Origin: Echinicola shivajiensis
GTDB taxonomy: Bacteria > Bacteroidota > Bacteroidia > Cytophagales > Cyclobacteriaceae
NCBI RefSeq assembly: GCF_018642165.1
Contig: NZ_JAHHZM010000005.1
Location: 372,001-436,000, forward strand
Length of the DNA stretch: 64,000 nucleotides
Reading direction: 5' to 3'
The number at the start of each line of letters is the position of its first letter. Position 1 is the stretch's first letter. A model generated the notes under the pieces. That model did not search any database, was not told the origin of the DNA, and saw only the letters and a list, made by a program, of their open reading frames with translations. A program made the translations under genes and the position numbers. Positions 53,303 to 63,286 of the stretch are shown one piece after another.

Positions 53303-56300
53303 ATGAAAAAAGTGTTTACGAAATTGTTACTTACGGTTTTCGTTTTCTTCTTGGTGCTACAGGCTTTTGCACAGGATACTACGATCAGTGGTAAAGTAAC
53401 TACAGCTGATGGCGCCACTCCTTTGCCAGGAGTGAGTGTGCTATTACAGGGGACTACAATTGGTTCAGTGACGGACTTAGATGGAATGTATTCAATGGAT
53501 ATTCCAAGTGCTCAGGGGACCTTGGTCTTTTCCTATTTAGGCTTTGAAACTCAAACAATTGAGATCAATAATAGGTCCACCATAGATGTATCCATGGTGG
53601 AGGATGTTTCCGAATTGGGTGAGGTGGTAGTAACGGCATTTGATATTGACCAAAGTGCCAAAAGCTTAGGTTATGCTGCCCAAGTGGTGGACGCAGATGA
53701 AATTACTAAAACTAGACAGCCTAATTTAGTAAACTCTCTTCAAGGCCAAGTGGCAGGTGTTCAGATTACCAGTTCAGGAGGGGCGCCAGGACAAAGTGCC
53801 AGGATTGTAATCCGGGGTGTCAACTCTTTAGATCCAAATGCGGATAATCAGCCCCTATTTGTAGTGGATGGAGTTCCAATAGATAATTCAACAGTGGAGG
53901 CTACTGGGGCCCCAAGAGGAATGACCAATAGGGCCTCTGATATTAACCCCAATGATATTGAGTCCATGTCTGTGCTTAAGGGTGCAGCAGCCACAGCTCT
54001 TTATGGCGTTAGAGCTGCCAATGGTGCGGTAATCATACGTACCAAAAGGGGTAAGGCAGGAGAGGTCAAGGTTAATATCAACAGTTCTGTAGGCTTCGAG
54101 GAGCTCAACAGATTGCCTAAACTCCAAGATCTTTATGGTCAAGGATTTAGTGGAGAGTACGATCCGACAAGTTTTTGGCCTGCTTGGGGAGCTCCAATAG
54201 CGGAGGTTGCGCAAACCGTGCCTGGTCATAAATATCAGGATAACTGGAATAGGGCTTTTGATACTGGAGTACAGATTGATAATAGTTTAAGTATTTCTGG
54301 AGGTAGTGAAAAAGCCACTTTTTATGGTTCATTTGGCCGATTGGATCAGGATGGTATTATACCATTCAGTGGTTGGGAAAGAACTACTGCAAAACTTTCC
54401 GGTACAGTGACTGCCAGTGAGAAATTTAATTTTGGAGGTTCCATTAACTATACCAATTCAGGAGGAGACAGGGTTCCTCATGACCGGTTTATGGAGAGGA
54501 TGATGTACTGGGCAGAGACCCAGGATGTCAGGGATTATATCAATCCAGATGGAACCATGAAAACCTATGGAAATACCAATCCGATCTATGATGCACGTTT
54601 TGCTACCTATGAAGATAACGTAAATAGGGTAATAGGTAATATCAACCTTAACTATAGTCCATTGGAATGGCTGAGTTTCTCCTATAGGTTGGGAACGGAC
54701 TTTTATAGTGATAGTAGAACAGAAATAACACCAGGTCCCATGGGGATTGATGGTGAACTCCCCTTGAGTTCGTTGGGATTTATGGAAGAAACCAGGATCA
54801 ACAGCAGGGACCTTACTTCCAACTTCTATGTGACCTTGAAAAGACAATTTAGTGCAGATTGGAATGTTATTATGAGACTGGGAAATGATGTTTTTGAAAG
54901 GAAGTTTGATAGGGTGGCCTTGAGTGGTACAGGTTTTGTCATTCCAGGATTTTATAATGTTAACAATACCTCACAGGTTTTTGCCAGTCAATCAAGTAGT
55001 ATTAGAAGGCTTGTCGGTTTCTATGGAGATTTAACGGTTGATTATAAAAACTTTTTATTCCTGAACTTGACAGGCAGAAATGATATTTCTTCCACTTTGC
55101 CCAAGGATAATAACTCCTTTTTCTATCCATCTGTCAACTTGAGTTATGTGTTCAGTGAAACCATGTCATTGCCCGAATGGTTAACCTTTGGTAAAATCCG
55201 TGCATCTTGGGCTGAGGTGGGTAAAGACACCAATCCACATATCTTAGGAGCAACATTTGTGTCACCTAGCGTTTTCCCATTGGATGGCCAGGTTGGGTTT
55301 AGCCGAAATAGCACATTTGGAGATCCATTACTGAAGCCAGAGTTAACTTCATCGATAGAGTTTGGTGCGCAATTGGCCTTTATAGATGGTAGGATAGATT
55401 TGGATGTGACCTACTATAAATCCAATGCAAAGGATCAGATTATACCGGTTCCAATTTCCGATGCAACTGGCTTTAGTTCTTATATCACCAATGCTGGCGA
55501 GATCCAAAACTCTGGAGTCGAATTTGTGGTAGGTGCTGACATCATAAGATCAGAAAACTTTACATGGCGTGCATCTCTCAACGCGGCAATGAATAATAAT
55601 GAGGTAAAAGGCATTAGAGAGGGGATTGATGAGATTATTGTAGGAAGTCAGTTTGGGTATGGCGGAAGTACCGTAACCATGAAATTGATTGAGGGTGAGG
55701 CATATGGTAATATTTATGGGACTAGTTACCAGAGGTTTGGAGCTGATGAGGAAAGTCAATTTGCCCAAACAGGCCTGCCCATGATTATTGCTGATAATGG
55801 TTTTCCTGCCAGGAATGCCAATCAACTTATACTGGGAAATGCAGTTCCAAAATGGATAGGAGGGCTTCGCAACGAATTTAATTACAAAAACTTCGATTTA
55901 AGCTTCCTGATTGACTTTAGGGCAGATGTGGAGCAGTACAATCAGTTTGATAATTTCTTGTCGGCTTTTGGTAAGAATGACTATACCGAGGCTAGAAATG
56001 ATATCATTGTTTTTGATGGAGTGCTTTCTGATGGATCGCCCAATACCCAAGAAGTATGGTTGGGACAGGGTGTTGGACCTGATGGAAGGGACTATGGGGC
56101 TGGTTATTGGAGGAATACTTATAGGACTATAAGTGAAAATTTCGTACAGGATGCCAGTTTTATCAAACTACGAAATGTCACTTTGGGCTATAATGTGAAT
56201 CCAAGGCTATTGGAAAGTACCCCTTTGTCTTCGATTAGAGCTTCCATAGCAGCTAACAATATCATTCTTTATACTCCTTGGGATGGTTTTGACCCAGAGT

Positions 56301-56398
56301 CATTTTCTGCTGGAGCAGGTGGTAACGCTATTGGTTTCACCGGTTTAGGTTATCCAGGTGTTCAAAGCTTTTATTTTACATTGAATTTAGGATTCTAA
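53303..56398 (+). CDS. SusC/RagA TonB-linked outer-membrane protein
   Basis: A 1031-aa TonB-dependent transporter that forms the outer-membrane barrel of a nutrient-uptake pair. A signal peptide ends at AFAQ (about residue 24). A carboxypeptidase-regulatory-like N-terminal extension follows (TISGKVTTADG...GTLVFSYLGFETQTIEI), then the plug with ELGEVVVTAFDID, the RGxxSL-type segment RIVIRGVNSLDPNADNQPLFVVDGVPI, SMSVLKGAAATALYG, and a barrel ending with the aromatic-terminated FTLNLGF. Pairs with SusD three bases downstream. Its ligand, sugar or peptide, is unknown; no carbohydrate enzyme lies next to it. Confidence 0.93.
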   Translation: MKKVFTKLLLTVFVFFLVLQAFAQDTTISGKVTTADGATPLPGVSVLLQGTTIGSVTDLDGMYSMDIPSAQGTLVFSYLGFETQTIEINNRSTIDVSMVEDVSELGEVVVTAFDIDQSAKSLGYAAQVVDADEITKTRQPNLVNSLQGQVAGVQITSSGGAPGQSARIVIRGVNSLDPNADNQPLFVVDGVPIDNSTVEATGAPRGMTNRASDINPNDIESMSVLKGAAATALYGVRAANGAVIIRTKRGKAGEVKVNINSSVGFEELNRLPKLQDLYGQGFSGEYDPTSFWPAWGAPIAEVAQTVPGHKYQDNWNRAFDTGVQIDNSLSISGGSEKATFYGSFGRLDQDGIIPFSGWERTTAKLSGTVTASEKFNFGGSINYTNSGGDRVPHDRFMERMMYWAETQDVRDYINPDGTMKTYGNTNPIYDARFATYEDNVNRVIGNINLNYSPLEWLSFSYRLGTDFYSDSRTEITPGPMGIDGELPLSSLGFMEETRINSRDLTSNFYVTLKRQFSADWNVIMRLGNDVFERKFDRVALSGTGFVIPGFYNVNNTSQVFASQSSSIRRLVGFYGDLTVDYKNFLFLNLTGRNDISSTLPKDNNSFFYPSVNLSYVFSETMSLPEWLTFGKIRASWAEVGKDTNPHILGATFVSPSVFPLDGQVGFSRNSTFGDPLLKPELTSSIEFGAQLAFIDGRIDLDVTYYKSNAKDQIIPVPISDATGFSSYITNAGEIQNSGVEFVVGADIIRSENFTWRASLNAAMNNNEVKGIREGIDEIIVGSQFGYGGSTVTMKLIEGEAYGNIYGTSYQRFGADEESQFAQTGLPMIIADNGFPARNANQLILGNAVPKWIGGLRNEFNYKNFDLSFLIDFRADVEQYNQFDNFLSAFGKNDYTEARNDIIVFDGVLSDGSPNTQEVWLGQGVGPDGRDYGAGYWRNTYRTISENFVQDASFIKLRNVTLGYNVNPRLLESTPLSSIRASIAANNIILYTPWDGFDPESFSAGAGGNAIGFTGLGYPGVQSFYFTLNLGF

Positions 56399-56401
56399 GA
56401 A

Positions 56402-57829
56402 ATGACAGGAACTATGAAATTGAGCTATAAATTAAAATCTATACTTGGAGCTGTTTTAGTATTTCTTGCCAGCTCATGCGAGTCTTATTTGGATGTAAAT
56501 GAAAATCCAAATAATCCACAGGATGCTCCCATATCAGGGCTGATGACAAATGTGACCTATCAATCAGCATTGAATGTGTTTGCTGTTGGAGATATTACTT
56601 CCAATTATGTACAATATTTGGCATCTCCCAATCCGGCTAGTGCATCAGATACTATGGAGCCTGTAAGCTATAGTGGTACTTGGTTTGATCTATATAATGT
56701 GATGACGGATTTATATGTGATGATAGGAAAGGCAGAGGAGTCAAATGCAAGACATTACTTAGGGGCTTCGCAAATTTTGATGGCCTTGAATTTAGGCATG
56801 GCTGTTGATATTTTCGGAGATATTCCCTTTTCAGAAAGTTTTAATTTTGAGACTGTAACACCAGTTTACGACAATGATGAGATGCTGTATGGTCAGGTTT
56901 TAGGTTACCTGGATCAGGGAATTCAAAACCTACAGGGAGAAACCACCATTTCCATTGGAGCAGATGATTTTATCTACAATGGAGATATCGATAAATGGAT
57001 GGCCTTTGCTTATATGTTAAAAGCAAGGTATATGATTCATATGAAAGGTGGAGCAGGCTATAATGCGAGCGAAGTATTATCAGCGGTTGATAATGCTTTC
57101 CAGTCAAATGATGATAATGCACAGGTATTCTTCTTTGAACAGAGTTTTAACCCTTGGGCTGATGTGGCTATAGATAATGCCAACTTGTTTTTGGGTGGAT
57201 GGATTTCAGAGCAGTTTATTCAAGCCTTGGATGGGACTTCCTATCCTACGGTTGATCCAAGGTTAAAGTTGATGGTAGGAACAACCAAAGATGGTGAATT
57301 CATAGGCACAGTAAATGGAGCAGGTAGGGGGAATGCACCTGAGCAGGGAGCAAGGTCTACCTTGGTAGAAGACCAATATTATACCATGATCACTTCTCCT
57401 TTACTGATAGGAACCTTTGCTGAGCAAAAGTTTATTGAGGCGGAAGCTGCTTTTGATACAGATAAGGGTAGGTCTTATCAGGCCTATTTGGATGGAATTA
57501 CTGCACATATGACCATGCTTAGTGTGCCTCAGGCTGAAATGGATGCTTATATGGCTGATCCAAGTGTTAGTATGGGCGTAGGGGCATTCACCTTGGCAGA
57601 TATTTTCAAGGAAAAATATGTAGCCTTATTCCTTCATCCCGAAACATGGAATGATGCAAGGAGATTTGATTATGCCTATCAGGATATGACAGTGCCAGAA
57701 AACCTCAACACTGATTTGAGTGGGCAGTTTATCAGAAGATTGGCTTATCCAGATAGTGAAAAGAGTAGAAATGGAAATAATGTGCCAGATGTAAGCCTGT
57801 TGGACAGAATTTTCTGGGATGCTAATTAA
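56402..57829 (+). CDS. SusD/RagB outer-membrane lipoprotein
   Basis: The surface-exposed lid lipoprotein of the SusCD complex, 475 aa. Signal ending in lipobox LASSC (Cys near residue 26); mature start ESYLDVNENPNNPQ is typical. Helical SusD/RagB features appear in the middle (AFAYMLKARYMIHM) and near the C-terminus (EKYVALFLHPETWNDARRFDY). This is the SusD-like_2 type, 475 aa against about 550 for classical SusD. An alternative ATG at 56414 preceded by CAGGA is equally reasonable. Confidence 0.92.
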   Translation: MTGTMKLSYKLKSILGAVLVFLASSCESYLDVNENPNNPQDAPISGLMTNVTYQSALNVFAVGDITSNYVQYLASPNPASASDTMEPVSYSGTWFDLYNVMTDLYVMIGKAEESNARHYLGASQILMALNLGMAVDIFGDIPFSESFNFETVTPVYDNDEMLYGQVLGYLDQGIQNLQGETTISIGADDFIYNGDIDKWMAFAYMLKARYMIHMKGGAGYNASEVLSAVDNAFQSNDDNAQVFFFEQSFNPWADVAIDNANLFLGGWISEQFIQALDGTSYPTVDPRLKLMVGTTKDGEFIGTVNGAGRGNAPEQGARSTLVEDQYYTMITSPLLIGTFAEQKFIEAEAAFDTDKGRSYQAYLDGITAHMTMLSVPQAEMDAYMADPSVSMGVGAFTLADIFKEKYVALFLHPETWNDARRFDYAYQDMTVPENLNTDLSGQFIRRLAYPDSEKSRNGNNVPDVSLLDRIFWDAN

Positions 57830-57848
57830 TTAAAGCTAAAATCAACTT

Positions 57849-57882
57849 AAATCTCCCGTTTAATGCGGGAGATTTTTTATTT
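57849..57882 (+). terminator. Terminator of the susCD-like operon
   Basis: AAATCTCCCG and CGGGAGATTT form a 10-bp stem with loop TTTAATG, followed by TTTATTT. Confidence 0.85.
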
Positions 57883-57900
57883 ATCCTATATTTTAGTTCT

Positions 57901-59196
57901 ATGAGGAAATTAATATTTGCAGCTATTATTTTTTGCGCTTCCTGTACAGTTCAACAGGTTAGAAAATCTGTCAGGGATTCGGAAGTCTTTGATCAGGGAT
58001 TTACTGGATTTATGCTATATGATCCTGTAAAGGATAAGGTGCTTTTCGCTTTGAATGAAGACAAGTACTTTACGCCTGCATCAAATACCAAAATGTTTAC
58101 TTTCTATGCTGCTTATAAGGTTTTGGGAGAGCATGTAAATAGTTTAGATTACTTGATTAGTGGTGACTCTTTGGTTTTCTGGGGGACTGGAGATCCTTCT
58201 TTATTTCATCCTGATTTCGAGGATAGTTCAGTAGTAGACCTGTTGGGAAAAACTGATAAACAACTGTTTATGGCCAATAACTTTGATGAGGTAACTGCTT
58301 ATGGTTCTGGATGGTCTTGGAATTGGTACAACTACTACTATGGCCCTGAACGGTCTGCCATGCCCATATATGGGAATATTATCCGTTTTATGAAAGCCAC
58401 TGAAGAAAAGGAAATGGCTTATACACCTAGCTTTTTTAGGCAGCATATAATAGAGAACAAAGGCTTACCTGCGAGGGATTATAGCATTATCAGAGATAAG
58501 AACAGGAATGAGTTCAGTTATTACCTGAAAAATGCCTCGTCGGAATTTGAAACTGATAAGCCCTTTGTGACCTCTGCTGAATTAACTGCAGAAATGTTGG
58601 GAGATCAACTAAATAGGGATATTAACCTGATAGATTATGCTCCTTTTAAAGACCTCCCCCACGAAAAATTAAAGGGGATTGCAGCCGATTCACTTTATAA
58701 ACAAATGCTAAAGATCAGTGATAATTTCCTTGCAGAACAGTTGATGGTTTTGGTTGCTGATGAACTTTTTGATTCGTTGGACATGGAAGCCGCCATTGAT
58801 TATGTGAAAAAGGAATATTTGATGGATCTGCCAGATGAGCCACAATGGGTAGATGGTTCGGGACTTTCCAGTCATAACAAGTTTACTCCTAGAAGCATTA
58901 TCAAGCTTTTGGAAAAGATCAGGGCGGAGGTTCCAGAGGATAAAATATATGCCTATTTTCCGTCAGGAGGTGAGTCTGGGACGATAAAATCTTGGTACAA
59001 GTCTGATGATGAACATCCATACGTATACGCTAAAACAGGAACCTTGAGTGGAGTACATTGCTTAAGCGGTTATCTGCTGACCAAAAGTGGAAAGACCCTT
59101 TACTTTAGTTTTATGCACAATAATTATCTGATCAGTTCCAATGAACTCAAAAAAGAAATGGAAAAGATCCTATACTATATTCATACAAAATATTAA
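57901..59196 (+). CDS. D-alanyl-D-alanine carboxypeptidase, PBP4 (S13) family lipoprotein
   Basis: A 431-aa penicillin-binding protein that trims peptidoglycan peptides in the periplasm. Lipobox CASC (Cys at residue 15). The three catalytic motifs are S61-N-T-K (SNTKM), S273-D-N and K378-T-G. The insertion domains between the first two motifs match the S13 family layout, although total length is at the short end. Its product may cleave D-Ala-D-Ala or act as an endopeptidase. The next gene, 29 bases from the end to a potential TTG start, is another penicillin-recognising-fold lipoprotein. Confidence 0.9.
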   Translation: MRKLIFAAIIFCASCTVQQVRKSVRDSEVFDQGFTGFMLYDPVKDKVLFALNEDKYFTPASNTKMFTFYAAYKVLGEHVNSLDYLISGDSLVFWGTGDPSLFHPDFEDSSVVDLLGKTDKQLFMANNFDEVTAYGSGWSWNWYNYYYGPERSAMPIYGNIIRFMKATEEKEMAYTPSFFRQHIIENKGLPARDYSIIRDKNRNEFSYYLKNASSEFETDKPFVTSAELTAEMLGDQLNRDINLIDYAPFKDLPHEKLKGIAADSLYKQMLKISDNFLAEQLMVLVADELFDSLDMEAAIDYVKKEYLMDLPDEPQWVDGSGLSSHNKFTPRSIIKLLEKIRAEVPEDKIYAYFPSGGESGTIKSWYKSDDEHPYVYAKTGTLSGVHCLSGYLLTKSGKTLYFSFMHNNYLISSNELKKEMEKILYYIHTKY

Positions 59197-59258
59197 CATT
59201 AGAAATTAATCACTGAGCCAATAATTTGTTGGCATTACCTCCTCAAAATACCAAGAAT

Positions 59259-60176
59259 ATGAAAAATCAAATCCCTTTTATTCTCATCTTAATAATGACC
59301 GTTATTTCTTGTGGTGACCCTAAAAAAGAAAAGAATGGTATTGAGGGTTTGAAAGTCTTAAAAAGGAGTGTTCAAGATACCTTGAATACTGTTCAAGGGG
59401 ATTTTGCAGTAGCTTTTAAAATGGTTGGTAATGACTCCATCAGTCTTTATATCAATGAAAAAGAGAATTTTCATGCGGCTAGTACGATGAAAACTCCGGT
59501 AATGATTGAGCTTTATAAGCAGGTTGAAAAGGGATCAATAAGTTTGGATGACTCAGTGATGGTGATCAATGAGTTTAAAAGTATTGTGGATGGGAGTCCC
59601 TTTAGCATGGATATTTCAGTTGACAGTCAAGAGGGACTTTATGGGGAAATTGGCCAAAAAACCACCTACAGGGAACTTAATTATGATATGATTACCAAAA
59701 GCAGCAATTTGGCTACCAATATTTTGATTGATCATCTAGATGCGAAAAAGGTTAATCAAAGTATGCGAGATCTGGGAGCCATGGATATTCAGGTCCTAAG
59801 GGGAGTGGAGGATTTGAAAGCCTATGAGTTGGGGATGAGCAATACTACCACCGCTTATGATCTAATGTTGATCATGGAAGCTATTGCAAAAGGAGAGGCT
59901 GTGAGTCAAGATGCCAGTAAGGAAATGATAGCGGTGCTTAAAGACCAGCATTTTAAAGAGCTCATTCCCGCCAAATTACCTAAAGAAGTGATTGTAGCCC
60001 ATAAGACAGGATCTATAACAGGGGTTAGACATGATTCGGGTATCGTTCAGTTACCTGATGGTAGAAAGTATGTCCTGGTGTTACTGTCAAAAAATATGGA
60101 AAACCCGGACAAGGGAGTTGATGCCATGGCCGAGGCTTCCAAAATGATATATGATTATGTGATGAGTTTAGATTAG
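59259..60176 (+). CDS. Class A beta-lactamase-like serine hydrolase, lipoprotein
   Basis: A 305-aa predicted lipoprotein (lipobox VISC, Cys18). Motifs of the class A fold: S75-T-M-K78, S148-S-N150 in place of S-D-N, and H-K249-T-G251-S. An Omega-loop glutamate candidate is E184 in RGVEDLKA, but the canonical N two positions after the Leu is not aligned, so deacylation of beta-lactams is uncertain. The TTG at 59226 is ignored: the signal starts cleanly at this ATG. Could be a peptidase or an esterase rather than a resistance enzyme. Confidence 0.82.
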   Translation: MKNQIPFILILIMTVISCGDPKKEKNGIEGLKVLKRSVQDTLNTVQGDFAVAFKMVGNDSISLYINEKENFHAASTMKTPVMIELYKQVEKGSISLDDSVMVINEFKSIVDGSPFSMDISVDSQEGLYGEIGQKTTYRELNYDMITKSSNLATNILIDHLDAKKVNQSMRDLGAMDIQVLRGVEDLKAYELGMSNTTTAYDLMLIMEAIAKGEAVSQDASKEMIAVLKDQHFKELIPAKLPKEVIVAHKTGSITGVRHDSGIVQLPDGRKYVLVLLSKNMENPDKGVDAMAEASKMIYDYVMSLD

Positions 60177-60183
60177 GGTTTGC

Positions 60184-60756
60184 CTATAGACTCAAAAGAA
60201 AGTTCCTAAATTCTTCACTGTCAAAATTACTCATACCTTCTTGTCGGAAAACCATTTTGCCCTCGGGACTGATGACCATAGTAGTTGGTATTGACTCATG
60301 TTTAAAGGAGCTATTAAGTCCGTAACTAGCATGTACCACAGGGAAAGTGAAGGCTTTGTCCTCTATGTATTTTTTGGCTTTATCAATATCTTGGTCTAGG
60401 TTAACCATTAAAAAGGCAATATTCTCTTCCTCTTTTAATTTTTCTTGTAATGAGGCAATATGAGGCATTTCTGCCCTACAGGGGGGACACCAAGTGGCCC
60501 AAAGGTTGATAAATATAGTTTTACCCCGATAAGATTCCATGTTAACCGGATTACCATTGAGGTCTTTGAATTGTGCCAAATAGTTGAAATCCTCCAACAA
60601 CTTTTCTTCCTTGTCCACATTGGGAGTAAACAAGCCGGTGGCCAATACAACAGATTGAATTTTCCCCATTACCGGAGTATGCCAATCCATCAAATAGAGA
60701 AATCCAAATATCCCTAAAATGATGGCCCAGCTTTTTAATTCTTTTTTCCAATTCAT
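60184..60756 (-). CDS. TlpA-family membrane-anchored thioredoxin
   Basis: A 190-aa thiol-disulphide oxidoreductase. One N-terminal membrane helix (about residues 9-26) anchors a periplasmic thioredoxin fold with the active site WCPPC, preceded by GKTIFINLWATWCPPC and with the cis-Pro segment ESIPTTMVIS. TlpA/ResA proteins reduce cytochrome apoproteins or other periplasmic disulphides. Its stop codon lies 7 bases from that of the convergent beta-lactamase-like gene. It has a well-formed promoter upstream. Confidence 0.9.
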   Translation of the reverse strand: MNWKKELKSWAIILGIFGFLYLMDWHTPVMGKIQSVVLATGLFTPNVDKEEKLLEDFNYLAQFKDLNGNPVNMESYRGKTIFINLWATWCPPCRAEMPHIASLQEKLKEEENIAFLMVNLDQDIDKAKKYIEDKAFTFPVVHASYGLNSSFKHESIPTTMVISPEGKMVFRQEGMSNFDSEEFRNFLLSL

Positions 60757-60791
60757 AAATACTCGATTGTAGTAATAATACCCTGTAGAAG

Positions 60792-60825
60792 CAAAGGTAA
60801 GCTTTTAGAAATTCAAAGTTTCAAA
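60792..60825 (-). promoter_or_regulatory. Bacteroidota-type promoter of the TlpA gene
   Basis: On the minus strand TTTG (60825-60822), a 22-base spacer, then TACCTTTG (60799-60792). Predicted leader about 30 nt. Confidence 0.6.
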
Positions 60826-60986
60826 AAGCAGAACCCCCTCTTTTCTTGATTTACAGGTAAAGTTATATTTTGATTTACAATCCCTTAGTGACAAGCATCA
60901 CAATAAAAACAATTTCCTTTCAGAAAACTGTACGATAAACTTTAAATTGCAGGCCTTAAGCAAGACATTTATTTATCTAATTATAT

Positions 60987-63245
60987 ATGAATATCAATCA
61001 TTATCTAAAGATAGCCGAAGAGCTTAATATCAAACACAAGCAAGTGTCTGATACCATTGAATTGTTGGATGAGGGGGCTACGGTACCATTTATTTCCAGA
61101 TACCGGAAGGAAGTAACCGGTTCCTTGGATGAGGTGCAGGTAGCAGCCATTAGGGATCGTGTACAGCAGCTTCGTGACTTAGATAAAAGGAGAGAGGCCA
61201 TCCTAAAATCCATCAAGGAACAGGAAAAACTGACCCCTGAGCTGGAGGAAAAGATCAATGCAGCAGAAACCATGTCTGTATTGGAAGATCTTTACCTGCC
61301 TTATAAACCAAAGAGAAGAACCAAGGCAACCATTGCCAAGGAAAAGGGATTGGAGCCATTGGCAACTAAGGTTTTCGAACAAGAGTCAATTGATCTGGAA
61401 GGAGAGGCCAGTGCCTACATAGATGAAGAAAAAGAGGTAGCCAATGTGGAGGAAGCCTTACAGGGTGCTCGAGATATCATAGCAGAATGGGTGAACGAAA
61501 ATGCTGAGTTAAGGAAGAAAATGCGTGATTTGTTCATTAATGAAGGGCAATTTGTTTCCAAGGTGATCCCAGGAAAAGAAAACGAAGCCATCAAGTATAA
61601 GGATTATTTTGATTGGGCAGAGCCAATCAAAACAGCTCCTTCTCATAGGGTTTTGGCCATGAGAAGGGGGGAAAAGGAATTATTCTTGATGTTGGATTCT
61701 TCACCTGAAGAATTGGACGCGCTGGCTTTGATGGAGAGAATGGTGGTAACGGCCAACAATACCAGTTCAGAGCAAGTGAAGTTGGCTATCAAAGACTGTT
61801 ATAAGCGTTTGATGAAACCTTCCATGGAAACAGAGGTTCGTTTGTTTACCAAGAAAAAAGCAGATGAAGAGGCCATCAAAGTATTTACAGAAAACCTTCG
61901 TCAATTATTGCTTGGTGCTCCTTTGGGAGAAAAGTCGGTGATGGCTATTGACCCGGGTTTCAGAACTGGATGTAAATTGGTGTGTCTTGGACCTCAAGGA
62001 CAGTTATTGCATTATGATGCCATTTTCCCACATGAGCCACAAAGAAAAGTAGCTGAATCCGGAGCTTTGGTGAAGCACTTGGTTGAAAAGCATCAGGTTC
62101 AGGCTATTGCCATTGGGAATGGTACGGCCGGTAGAGAAACTGAGCAATTCATCAAGTCTTTAGGACTTCCAAATAGTGTATTGGTGGTAATGGTAAATGA
62201 AAGTGGCGCTTCAATCTACTCTGCTTCAGAGGTGGCCAGAGAGGAATTCCCTGACCATGACCTAACAGTAAGAGGTGCAGTTTCTATTGGAAGAAGACTA
62301 ATGGATCCATTGGCTGAATTGGTAAAAATTGACCCTAAGTCTATTGGTGTCGGTCAATACCAGCATGATGTAGATCAAAATGCTTTAAAGAATTCTCTTG
62401 ATGATACAGTGATGAGCTGTGTAAACGGTGTAGGTGTGGAGGTTAATACTGCATCCAAGCAGTTGTTGACCTATGTGTCTGGTCTAGGCCCATCTTTGGC
62501 TCAAAACATAGTTAATTACAGAAATGAAAATGGTCCTTTCAAAAGCCGTGAGGAAATCAAAAAGGTACCTAGGTTGGGAGATAAGGCTTATGAGCAAGCA
62601 GCTGGTTTCTTGAGAATCAGAAATGCAGAAAATCCATTGGATAGAAGTGCTGTTCACCCAGAACGATATGAGTTGGTAAGTAAAATGGCTGCCGATATTG
62701 GAGCAAATCTTAGCGACTTGATCAATAACGGTGACTTGCGTTCAAAGGTAAACCTAAAGAACTATGTAACTGATACCGTTGGTTTGCCAACACTCCAGGA
62801 TATCATTGATGAATTGGCCAAGCCAGGAAGGGATCCAAGGGAAACTTTTGAGGTGTTTAGTTTCCAAGAAGGGGTGAATGAGATGAAAGACCTTAAAGTT
62901 GGAATGAAACTTCCGGGTATCATCACCAATATCACCAATTTTGGTGCTTTCGTGGATGTTGGAGTTCACCAGGATGGATTGGTGCATTTGAGCCATTTGG
63001 CTGATCGTTATGTTTCTGACCCAAATGAAGTGGTTACTGTAAACCAAAAGGTAGAGGTTACCGTGGTTGAAATTGACCTGAACAGGAAGCGTATTGGTTT
63101 GAGCATGAAGTCAGATCCTTTTGCTGAACGCGGAAAAGGTAAAACTGGTGGAGGAAACAGAGAGAGGAGAAGAGAGCGAGAAAAAGAGCCAGAGGGAGAT
63201 TTGGCTGCCAAGCTAGCTATGCTGAAAGGGAAATTTGGAAAGTAA
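60987..63245 (+). CDS. tex: Tex family S1 RNA-binding protein
   Basis: A 752-aa cytoplasmic nucleic-acid-binding protein that interacts with the transcription machinery. The N-terminal Tex helical region is followed by the YqgF/RNaseH-like fold (MAIDPGFRTGCKLVC), a helix-hairpin-helix segment (ASKQLLTYVSGLGPSLAQNI, VPRLGDKAYEQAAGF) and a C-terminal S1 domain (about residues 635-715: GIITNITNFGAFVDVGVHQDG, VEIDLNRKRIGLSMK). A basic Arg/Gly-rich tail (GKTGGGNRERRREREKE) ends it. Length about 750 aa fits the family. Confidence 0.95.
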   Translation: MNINHYLKIAEELNIKHKQVSDTIELLDEGATVPFISRYRKEVTGSLDEVQVAAIRDRVQQLRDLDKRREAILKSIKEQEKLTPELEEKINAAETMSVLEDLYLPYKPKRRTKATIAKEKGLEPLATKVFEQESIDLEGEASAYIDEEKEVANVEEALQGARDIIAEWVNENAELRKKMRDLFINEGQFVSKVIPGKENEAIKYKDYFDWAEPIKTAPSHRVLAMRRGEKELFLMLDSSPEELDALALMERMVVTANNTSSEQVKLAIKDCYKRLMKPSMETEVRLFTKKKADEEAIKVFTENLRQLLLGAPLGEKSVMAIDPGFRTGCKLVCLGPQGQLLHYDAIFPHEPQRKVAESGALVKHLVEKHQVQAIAIGNGTAGRETEQFIKSLGLPNSVLVVMVNESGASIYSASEVAREEFPDHDLTVRGAVSIGRRLMDPLAELVKIDPKSIGVGQYQHDVDQNALKNSLDDTVMSCVNGVGVEVNTASKQLLTYVSGLGPSLAQNIVNYRNENGPFKSREEIKKVPRLGDKAYEQAAGFLRIRNAENPLDRSAVHPERYELVSKMAADIGANLSDLINNGDLRSKVNLKNYVTDTVGLPTLQDIIDELAKPGRDPRETFEVFSFQEGVNEMKDLKVGMKLPGIITNITNFGAFVDVGVHQDGLVHLSHLADRYVSDPNEVVTVNQKVEVTVVEIDLNRKRIGLSMKSDPFAERGKGKTGGGNRERRREREKEPEGDLAAKLAMLKGKFGK

Positions 63246-63250
63246 AATTT

Positions 63251-63286
63251 AAAAATCCGGTCATTTTTGACCGGCTTTTACTTTTA
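63251..63286. terminator. Terminator between tex and the TonB-receptor gene
   Basis: CCGGTC and GACCGG form a 6-bp stem with loop ATTTTT, followed by CTTTTACTTTT. It sits between convergent genes; the A-run on the left side allows use on the minus strand also. Confidence 0.7.
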
